Assembly (NCBI GenBank): GCA_040901705.1
Contig: JBBDYI010000385.1
Span: 1 to 10,513 of the forward strand
Source of the DNA: PLA5 sp040901705
GTDB taxonomy: Bacteria; Planctomycetota; Planctomycetia; Pirellulales; PLA5
Direction of reading: 5' to 3'
Length of the DNA stretch: 10,513 nt
The stretch's first letter is position 1. Every line of letters begins with the position of its first letter. Below the pieces are notes generated by a model. It ran no database searches. It was not told the DNA's origin and saw nothing but the letters and a program-made list of their open reading frames with translations. A program made the translations under genes and the position numbers. Below, piece by piece: positions 5,075 through 10,513 of this stretch.

Positions 5075-7321
5075 TCACGCCTTTGGTCCCGAGGCAATCT
5101 CCGCCAGCGCCGCAAGATCGCACTGCACCGCGCGGGCGAGCAGGTAAATCAGAGCGAAACCGGCCAGACTGCTGACGCTGAGCACCGCCAGCAGCATCCG
5201 GTCGCCGGTCGCGCCGCCAAGCGTCACCATCAGCGTGACGCCGAACATTGGCAACGACGCCGCCAGAACCAGATATCGCCACGTAAGTCGCTCGCATTCG
5301 ACCAGCCGACCCGCTTCGATCGCGCCGTCCGGATCGGCCGGGTTTTCCTGGCCGACGCGGAGCAACGCCGGATAAAATGCCCGCGCGGCGAGCCAAGTGA
5401 TCGCGAAAAACGGGTAGGTCGCCGCGATCAGACCGCCCAGCGCCAGCGAAGCAATGAAGTGCAGAAAATCGTGCCACACCAGATCAGCACCGCCGAGGCG
5501 TATCGCAACGGGATAAACCACACCGGCCACCGACCACAGCGCGATGCCGACAACCGCGGTGACTCGTCCCAGGCTGAGCGCCCTCTCGCGCAGCGCCGCG
5601 GCCGCTTCCGGCGTCGGCCGCACGCCGCGGCGAACGTCGCGCAGAGAGCGCGAGAGCGGCCACGCCAGGATCACCATCCACGCGACGCCGATGGGAAACG
5701 CCGTGCCGTTGACGGCGGTTTGCGTGTTCCAGAACACGTGCTGCGCGTCGCGGAAATGTTCGACGATGTGCCCGCGGTTGTAGACGTAGTTGAATACCGC
5801 CGCCAAGCTGTTGGGAACGAGCGCGCAGAGCAGCAACGCGGCGATCGGCCAGCGGAGGGCGAACCGCGCCGGAAAAGCTTGCGACGGCGTCAACAGCCGC
5901 TCGGTCTGCGGGCGAAGGCAACACCACAGCCGCCGTGCCATTTGCGCTGCCGTGGCGGGCCGATCGTCGGAATTCGGCGACAGGCACTCGACGAGCAATT
6001 CGGCCATCGACCGCGGCGCGACGGTGTGCAAGCGCTCGATCGCGTCGGCGTCGAGACCGGCACGCCGCCGCACGATCATCCGGTCGAGCGTGGCGGTCCA
6101 GCCGTCGCTCAATTGTTCGTCGGTCAGCGGCCGCTCGCCAGCAAGCATTTCCCACAGCATCACGGCGAGCGAATAGACGTCACTGCGTCCGTCGAGCGAA
6201 TCGGCGCTTCGCGGATGGCCGACGTGGCATGCTTCGAGTTGCTCCGGCGACATGTACGCGAGGCTACCGCCGAAATACGCGGCCGGCGCGGCCCCATCGA
6301 GTTCCGCACAAAAGCTGATATTGAAGTCGACGAGCTGCGCGGCCCCTTCGGCGGTCAGCAATACGTTGGCCGGCTTGATGTCGCGGTGCAGCACGCCGCG
6401 GCTATGGGCATAGGAGAGCGCTTCGGCGAGTTGCATGCCGATCAAACAGACCGCGTGCGGCCATGCCGAATGGGCCAGCCGCTGCCGCAACTGCGAGCCG
6501 ATCGGCACGGCGTCGCCCCGCCGCGACAGGGCCAGATCGACCGATTCGAGGATCGTTTTGCCCGTCCGCTCCGCGCTCGGCAGATTCCGCGCCCGGTCCA
6601 TCGCCCCGTGCAGCGTTCCGCCGCTGACGTATTGCATGTACAGCAGCCGTAGCGCCCGGTCGGGAAGTATTCGCTGATCGAACACGCGAACGATATGCGG
6701 ATGATCGAGTTGGGCCAACGTCTGCGGTTCCTGGCCATGATCGGCAGAGACTTTCAACGCCACCATCCGCTGCATCGACCGTTGCCGGGCGAGAAACACC
6801 GTGGCGAATGCCCCGCGGCCCAGCCGAGCGAGCAAATCGAAGTCGTCGAGCTTCGTGCCAACTTCCAGTTCCTCGACCCGCACCACGTCGTAAAACGGCT
6901 TCGTGTCGTCGGGTCGGTCGACGCCGAGCATCCGCCGCAGCGCAGCGGCCTGTTGCGGATAGCGGCCGAAGTAGTCCTCCGCCGATACGGTTTCGCCGGC
7001 CTGACGGCGGCAATGAAACTCCTCATACAGCAGATCGGCCGGCGGACCTTCGCCCTCGGCCAACTCCGGCAACTCTGCAACATACGCATCGACCCGCCGC
7101 CGGTCGCCGCTCTGCCAGCGCCGTTCCAGGTCGTACTTCACAAGCTCGACCACCGCCATCCGCCGCAAGCCGGCCGGTCCGTCGGGCAAGAACTCGGCGA
7201 TACTCGGCGGCCCGCCCCGGTCCCAGGCCTCGGAAAACGCCTCTAACCGCTCGGCCAACGCCTCCCAAGCGGCATCGCCGTCGCCCAAATCGTAGCGCGT
7301 AGAATCGGCACGAAGCGTCAT
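5075..7321 (-). CDS. Membrane-anchored Hanks-type Ser/Thr protein kinase
   Basis: This is a 748-residue protein. Residues 1-150 are a soluble helical N-terminal region of a type I associate with planctomycete kinases. The kinase domain runs from about 161 to 465: glycine loop GRGAFATVF (168-176), VALK with lysine K190, HRDIKPAN with catalytic D314 and N319, DFN at 332-334 where DFG is usual, and SPE at 358-360. Between K190 and the HPHIV strand there are only about 17 residues, shorter than in typical bacterial kinases, so helix C is reduced; E198 (GQEPQTL) may replace the usual Glu. Residues 241-292 are an insertion before the HRD helix. The C-terminal part (about 488-731) has roughly six hydrophobic segments, so the membrane module follows the kinase instead of leading to an extracellular sensor as in PknB. 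It likely phosphorylates Ser/Thr of unknown partners at the inner membrane face. The start is ATG at 7319-7321, without a Shine-Dalgarno. It diverges from the 7687 gene. Confidence 0.9.
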   Translation of the reverse strand: MTLRADSTRYDLGDGDAAWEALAERLEAFSEAWDRGGPPSIAEFLPDGPAGLRRMAVVELVKYDLERRWQSGDRRRVDAYVAELPELAEGEGPPADLLYEEFHCRRQAGETVSAEDYFGRYPQQAAALRRMLGVDRPDDTKPFYDVVRVEELEVGTKLDDFDLLARLGRGAFATVFLARQRSMQRMVALKVSADHGQEPQTLAQLDHPHIVRVFDQRILPDRALRLLYMQYVSGGTLHGAMDRARNLPSAERTGKTILESVDLALSRRGDAVPIGSQLRQRLAHSAWPHAVCLIGMQLAEALSYAHSRGVLHRDIKPANVLLTAEGAAQLVDFNISFCAELDGAAPAAYFGGSLAYMSPEQLEACHVGHPRSADSLDGRSDVYSLAVMLWEMLAGERPLTDEQLSDGWTATLDRMIVRRRAGLDADAIERLHTVAPRSMAELLVECLSPNSDDRPATAAQMARRLWCCLRPQTERLLTPSQAFPARFALRWPIAALLLCALVPNSLAAVFNYVYNRGHIVEHFRDAQHVFWNTQTAVNGTAFPIGVAWMVILAWPLSRSLRDVRRGVRPTPEAAAALRERALSLGRVTAVVGIALWSVAGVVYPVAIRLGGADLVWHDFLHFIASLALGGLIAATYPFFAITWLAARAFYPALLRVGQENPADPDGAIEAGRLVECERLTWRYLVLAASLPMFGVTLMVTLGGATGDRMLLAVLSVSSLAGFALIYLLARAVQCDLAALAEIASGPKA

Positions 7322-7447
7322 TGGATCAAACGCAATTCAAAAGCCCAAATAACCAAGGCCAGTACGACAGACGACGCCCGAAAGTCCCCGATGATTCTCC
7401 CCCGCCAAGAAAAGATTGACAATCGCCCCTGAGGACCGAACGCCGCC

Positions 7448-7496
7448 ATTTGCCCACTGCCCGCCGCCCACTGTCCACTGCCCCCTGACCTCTGGC
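7448..7496. repeat. Degenerate 7-base tandem repeat
   Basis: Read in steps of seven the sequence is ATTTGCC, CACTGCC, CGCCGCC, CACTGTC, CACTGCC, CCCTGAC, CTCTGGC. The core is four units at 7455-7482 with consensus CACTGCC (GGCAGTG on the other strand); the flanking units are increasingly degenerate. The period and consensus resemble the short heptanucleotide repeats described from intergenic DNA of cyanobacteria and seen in other bacteria. It lies between divergent promoters. Confidence 0.65.
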
Positions 7497-7673
7497 GGCA
7501 ATTTCTTTCAGAATCCGGTAAACCATGCCCACCCAAACCGCGATAATCCTAGCGGTGCATTCTACAATCACGGGATCAGCCGCGAGTCGGCTCGCGTTGC
7601 CCGCGAACTTCCCATTCGACGCCGTCGGGCCTCGCCGCGTTCACTTCGCGCGCCCCAACCGCGTCCGCGAAAC

Positions 7674-7678
7674 AGGAG
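7674..7678 (+). promoter_or_regulatory. Ribosome binding site deciding the start at 7687
   Basis: AGGAG stands 8 bases before ATG at 7687-7689. The open frame extends back to an ATG at 7525, but the 54 extra residues are unlike the rest and have no such site. This supports a 308-residue product. Confidence 0.7.
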
Positions 7679-7686
7679 CTATCCAC

Positions 7687-8613
7687 ATGGCCGCGCCCTC
7701 GAAATACGATACCGACTGGTTTACCGACGCCGACGAGCTGGGCAAGAAGAGTGGCCTGGGGACGCGGAACACGCCCGCGGTCGATCGGGCGATCGCGCTG
7801 GCCGAGGCGTTCGGCAAACGGCCCGGCGGCGGGATGTTCAAGCTGCTCGAGCGGCAGAAGATCGCCAAGGGCCTGGTCAAGCGGCTGAACGAGCCCAACT
7901 CGTTCGACCAAGGCAGCACCTGGCTGTGCGGCATCGCCACGTTCGTCCGCGTTTGGGCCTTCGATCATCCGGTCGAATTCGTCACGCTGGCCGTCGACCT
8001 GTTCGAGAAGGGCAAGGGCAAGCTCGTCGGCCACGGCAAATACGGCGGCAAGACGATCACGCCGTCGAAGGAGCTCCGCGACTCGCCGCCGGCAAAGCTT
8101 TCGAACAACGACGATTTCAACCACGCCGATTGGATCGTGCTGGCCTCGATCCGTGAGGCCTTCAACGACGTCTTCAACTATTCGGCCGACGAAGGCGTGT
8201 TTCGCATCAAGGCCTGGAATTTCCCGAGCGACGTCGAACGCGAATTCAAGGCCGCCGGCTACACGCGCGTGATCAATAAAGCCGCCAACGGCGTCGGCGG
8301 CGGTGGCTTCCAGAACTTCAGCGAAGCGGCCGACCTCTACGAACGCGACTGGCGCGTGATCCTGCTCATCAACTCGCGGCTGCTCAGCGCCAAGCCCGAA
8401 GATGTGGCCTCGACCGGCGTCCTCAATACGTCGAACCACTGGGTCGGTCTCAATTCGAGCATCGTCGTCAACACGTTCAACAACAAGGCGTTGGTCTATC
8501 CGTTCGACGTTTACTCGTGGAACCGCATCCATACGATTCCCGACTGGAAAAAGCCGATTGCGTTCGCCACGCTCGATGTGAGTTATTTTGGGTTCGTGGC
8601 GGGGAAGTTTTGA
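7687..8613 (+). CDS. Candidate papain-fold cysteine peptidase-like protein, unassigned
   Basis: I do not recognise a named family for this 308-residue protein. It has no signal peptide and no membrane helix. QGSTWLCG at 75-82 places Gln75 six residues before Cys81, the same spacing and partial sequence (QGSxxxC) as the oxyanion Gln and nucleophile Cys of papain. SNHWVGLNS at 249-257 supplies a candidate His251. YPFDVYSWNR at 271-280 supplies a candidate Asp274. The order Cys, His, Asp fits papain-like enzymes, C39-type peptidases and papain-fold toxin domains. A conserved-looking middle block (FNHADWIVLASIREAFNDVFNY, 144-165) lies between. Other possibilities are a transglutaminase-like or acyltransferase enzyme, or an inactive fold. 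It appears monocistronic, divergent from the kinase and convergent with the 8706 gene. Without a signal peptide it would act in the cytoplasm or leave by a specialised secretion route. The activity assignment is inference from motifs. Confidence 0.7.
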   Translation: MAAPSKYDTDWFTDADELGKKSGLGTRNTPAVDRAIALAEAFGKRPGGGMFKLLERQKIAKGLVKRLNEPNSFDQGSTWLCGIATFVRVWAFDHPVEFVTLAVDLFEKGKGKLVGHGKYGGKTITPSKELRDSPPAKLSNNDDFNHADWIVLASIREAFNDVFNYSADEGVFRIKAWNFPSDVEREFKAAGYTRVINKAANGVGGGGFQNFSEAADLYERDWRVILLINSRLLSAKPEDVASTGVLNTSNHWVGLNSSIVVNTFNNKALVYPFDVYSWNRIHTIPDWKKPIAFATLDVSYFGFVAGKF

Positions 8614-8705
8614 GAAACGCCACGATCAGAATTGAAGCCATCATGCCGCATGGCTCCGCCCGGTCGCGCGATCAAACGGTTCGACAATCCGAACTCGCTT
8701 CTGTC

Positions 8706-9542
8706 TCAACCTGCTTTGATTAGACCCGCATTCTCGATCAATCGTTCGATCCATTTGCGTTGACGTTCGCCTTCGACGTGCGGCAGAATTTGCCTCAGAT
8801 ACGCCGCAAATTCACGTTCGCCGGGAAATCCGGGCAGCTTTGGCCGAGTCAAACACGTTGGCACGTATCGGTCGAAGCAATAGACTTGCAAAGCGTCGAT
8901 TGCAACGTCGCGCAACGCGCCATCCACGGCGAGCCAATCGCATAGTTTCGGCCAATCGACAAGTGAGATCGCCGCCAGCGTGCCCCACTCCGATTGTGGA
9001 CGGCGCTGCGGTCGCTCGCTACGCCAGTATTCCTCGACGAGCGACACGTTCTCTGGGGCCGGAAAACTGTACAGCGCCAATACCGCGTCCCGCTTATCCT
9101 TCCGCCGCGCTTTGGCAATCGCGTCGACGACGAAACTCCGACCCTCGGCAAACTCGAAAAACTGGCGGGTCTGCTCCGAGAGCCAGCAATACTCATACGG
9201 CTCGGCACGATCCCATTCCTGCCTCAACTTCTCCTTCGCCGCCTCGACCGGCATTGCTGCATAATCGAGCGGCGGCGGAATGCCCAGTTCGCTCATCAGC
9301 GATAGCGTCGCCGACACCGCACCCGAAAGTTTTTCGAGCCGCCGCAGCCACTGAATGATGCGCCGCTCGTGCTCGTTGGCGAGCATCTTCTCGCCGACGT
9401 CGCGTAGCAAGGCTAGGTCATCGTCGGTTTTGCTCTCCAAGAAATCGAGGATCACTTCGTGGTGCGACAAGTGCCCGAACCGCACGACCGCTTCACGCAG
9501 GTACGCAAACTCTTCCGGAATGTCTTCGGCAGAATACTTCAT
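8706..9542 (-). CDS. Unidentified helical protein, likely coupled to the SGNH hydrolase gene
   Basis: I do not recognise this 278-residue protein. It is soluble, rich in Glu, Arg, Leu and Trp, has no signal peptide and is predicted mainly helical. The segments FLESKTDDDLALLRDVGEKML and ALRDVAIDALQVYCF look like HEAT/ARM-type helical pairs, but no regular repeat can be shown. The start is uncertain. ATG at 9540-9542 is chosen, but a TTG at 9552-9554 in the same frame stands 10 bases after GGGGAG, formed by the last two codons of the hydrolase gene, and would give 282 residues. The hydrolase stop is only 7 or 19 bases away, so the two are very likely one transcript and possibly translationally coupled. 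The plus-strand open frames across it are shadows. Confidence 0.75.
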   Translation of the reverse strand: MKYSAEDIPEEFAYLREAVVRFGHLSHHEVILDFLESKTDDDLALLRDVGEKMLANEHERRIIQWLRRLEKLSGAVSATLSLMSELGIPPPLDYAAMPVEAAKEKLRQEWDRAEPYEYCWLSEQTRQFFEFAEGRSFVVDAIAKARRKDKRDAVLALYSFPAPENVSLVEEYWRSERPQRRPQSEWGTLAAISLVDWPKLCDWLAVDGALRDVAIDALQVYCFDRYVPTCLTRPKLPGFPGEREFAAYLRQILPHVEGERQRKWIERLIENAGLIKAG

Positions 9543-9561
9543 CGCGATGCGCAACCGCCAC

Positions 9562-10305
9562 TCACTCCCCCATCAACTCCTTCACCTTCGGCTCGATCGA
9601 CTCCGCCCAAATCGTGTAGCTCTTTTCGTTGAGGTGCAGCAAGTCCGGCATCATCTCGCGGGTGAGCGTGCCGTCGGCTTCGAGGAACTTCGGGCCGATG
9701 TCCAGATAGTGGATCATTTCGCCGTCGGCCAATTTGCTGGCGATCTCGCTCGACTTGGCGTTCTTCTCGCGCTGCGGGCTTGGCTTTTCGCCGCGGGGGA
9801 ACGTCGCCAGGATCAGCACTTTCATCTGCGGCTGCTTTTCGCGCAGTCGCTTGACGATGGCCACGATGCCGTCGCCGATTTCTTCGGCCGTGTTGTCGTT
9901 GCCGTTCGAGTTGTTCGTGCCGATCATCACCACGGCCAGCTTCGGCTTGACCAGATCGAAGTTGCCGTGATCGAGCCGCCACAACACGTGCTGCGTGCGG
10001 TCGCCGCCGATGCCCATGTTGACGGTCTTCCGCGGCCCGTAGAACTTCGCCCACACGTTCTTGCCGCCGCCTTCCCAGCCTTGCGTGATCGAGTCGCCGA
10101 TGAACACGAGCTGCGTATCAGTCGCCTTCAGCCGGTCGTTGATCGTCGCGTGCCGCTCCTGCCAACCTTGCCCGTCGCGGGGAACCGGCTTGACGGCGGA
10201 ATGCTCCTTTTCGCCCTCGGCAGCGCGAAGGGGCGCGGTGAAGATCGCGGGGAAAACGACAACGGTGGCGGCGATCTGCAACAGCCAGCGGCGAGACAGT
10301 TTCAT
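9562..10305 (-). CDS. Exported SGNH/GDSL-family hydrolase
   Basis: This is a 247-residue protein with the four SGNH blocks: GDSITQGW with nucleophile Ser72 (block I), NMGIGGDRT with Gly100 (block II), MIGTNNSN with Asn131 (block III), and DLLHLN with Asp221 and His224 (block V). The form GDSITQGW / GIGGDRT / GTNN resembles the platelet-activating-factor acetylhydrolase-like branch, so it is likely an esterase removing acyl or acetyl groups from lipids or polysaccharides; the substrate is unknown. Residues 1-28 are a signal peptide ending LRA-AEG. SRRWLL at 4-9 resembles the twin-arginine (Tat) motif, so export in folded form is possible, although Sec export is not excluded. The start is ATG at 10303-10305 with GGAG 9 bases upstream (10315-10318). 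It is first in an apparent two-gene operon. Confidence 0.9.
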   Translation of the reverse strand: MKLSRRWLLQIAATVVVFPAIFTAPLRAAEGEKEHSAVKPVPRDGQGWQERHATINDRLKATDTQLVFIGDSITQGWEGGGKNVWAKFYGPRKTVNMGIGGDRTQHVLWRLDHGNFDLVKPKLAVVMIGTNNSNGNDNTAEEIGDGIVAIVKRLREKQPQMKVLILATFPRGEKPSPQREKNAKSSEIASKLADGEMIHYLDIGPKFLEADGTLTREMMPDLLHLNEKSYTIWAESIEPKVKELMGE

Positions 10306-10314
10306 GGCGAGTGG

Positions 10315-10318
10315 CTCC
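10315..10318 (-). promoter_or_regulatory. Ribosome binding site of the SGNH hydrolase gene
   Basis: GGAG on the minus strand lies 9 bases before ATG at 10303-10305, supporting this start and the complete signal peptide. Confidence 0.55.
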
Positions 10319-10440
10319 GGTTGTGGGAATTGGGACGTATGTACTCGAAGTCGCCTGCTCGTGAGCGAGCTAGGATTTCGCCCATCTTAACGCGGCGAGG
10401 CGGTCGCCCACAACCAAGACTCTCCAATCGTTTCGTTTCA

Positions 10441-10480
10441 CCACAGAGGTCACGGAGGTCCTAGCGCGGCCATTGGCCGC
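10441..10480. repeat. CACAGAGG-type repeat and palindrome near the right edge
   Basis: CCACAGAGG (10441-10449) is followed directly by TCACGGAGG (10450-10458), two imperfect 9-base units. A few bases later GCGGCCA-T-TGGCCGC (10466-10480) is a perfect 7-bp palindrome with a one-base centre. The first part recalls intergenic CACAGAGG repeats common in planctomycetes and some other bacteria, from memory only. The bases from 10306 to the window end hold no gene. Confidence 0.45.
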
Positions 10481-10513
10481 AACCAAAACGGTCCGGCAAG
10501 TGAATTCGAAACA

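Larger units (their letters stand above)
7322..7686. other. Divergent promoter region without a gene
   Basis: These 365 bases separate the minus-strand kinase from the plus-strand gene starting at 7687. The open frames crossing it are not protein-like. The frame from 7525 that continues into the plus-strand gene is its upstream open extension. A TACAAT at 7563-7568 could be a -10 box for the plus-strand gene, giving a leader of about 110 bases, but no -35 box stands at the right distance. TTGACA at 7416-7421 has no partner -10. The heptamer repeat at 7455-7482 lies in the middle. Confidence 0.45.

Noticed and set aside
5072..6652. 526-codon plus-strand open frame
   Set aside because: It lies antisense to the kinase gene. 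The translation is Arg/Gln/His-rich with no domain, as expected from the complement of a GC-rich gene. The minus strand carries all kinase motifs.
7416..7421. TTGACA as a -35 box
   Set aside because: No TATAAT-like hexamer stands 15-19 bases downstream; the sequence there is GC-rich.
7576..8532. 318-codon minus-strand open frame over the papain-like gene
   Set aside because: It looks moderately protein-like, but the plus strand has a strong AGGAG at 8 bases and a coherent globular protein with plausible catalytic residues. The minus frame has no such support.
1..10513. CRISPR array, tRNA, rRNA, IS element or prophage
   Set aside because: I saw no regularly spaced repeats, no transposase or integrase motifs and no recognisable tRNA cloverleaf or rRNA. 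The repeats present are short and degenerate.

Overview
The window looks like GC-rich chromosomal DNA from a planctomycete, most likely a Pirellulales-type bacterium. This is inference from gene content: a short-leader protein ending in a VPEP / hydrophobic helix / RRRRK sorting tail (PEP-CTERM), a large Hanks-type Ser/Thr kinase with a membrane module C-terminal to the kinase domain, a DUF2617-like protein, and a small basic protein of a kind I associate with planctomycetes. Most genes lack a clear Shine-Dalgarno sequence and lie in loose array with long spacers. There are no tRNA or rRNA genes, no CRISPR array, and no transposase or phage gene.

Layout. From 121 to 2466 four genes lie on the minus strand. 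In transcription order they encode a MoaD/ThiS-like ubiquitin-fold protein, an 86-residue conserved small protein, a CPBP-type intramembrane protease and a DUF2617-like protein. Divergent from them, at 2689-3120 on the plus strand, is an arsenate reductase / low-molecular-weight phosphatase family gene. A gene-poor stretch (3121-3616) carries several hairpins, including a perfect 10-bp palindrome. Next, on the minus strand, comes the PEP-CTERM protein (3714-4514) with a clear intrinsic terminator behind it and a 560-base leader/spacer in front. The 748-residue kinase (5075-7321, minus) follows. A 365-base divergent spacer with a degenerate 7-base tandem repeat separates it from a plus-strand 308-residue protein (7687-8613) that I cannot assign to a named family but that shows a papain-like Q-x5-C / H / D arrangement. 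The last two genes (minus) appear to be an operon: an exported SGNH/GDSL hydrolase followed by an unidentified 278-282-residue helical protein, whose start may be translationally coupled to the hydrolase stop. The last 200 bases are non-coding.

Nothing here forms a recognisable multi-gene pathway. The genes are mainly single units: surface or export (PEP-CTERM, SGNH hydrolase), signalling (kinase), membrane proteolysis (CPBP) and small-molecule or sulfur chemistry (MoaD-like, ArsC-like). The most interesting item is the candidate papain-fold protein at 7687-8613. Next are the kinase with DFN in place of DFG and a shortened helix-C region, and the structured intergenic regions.
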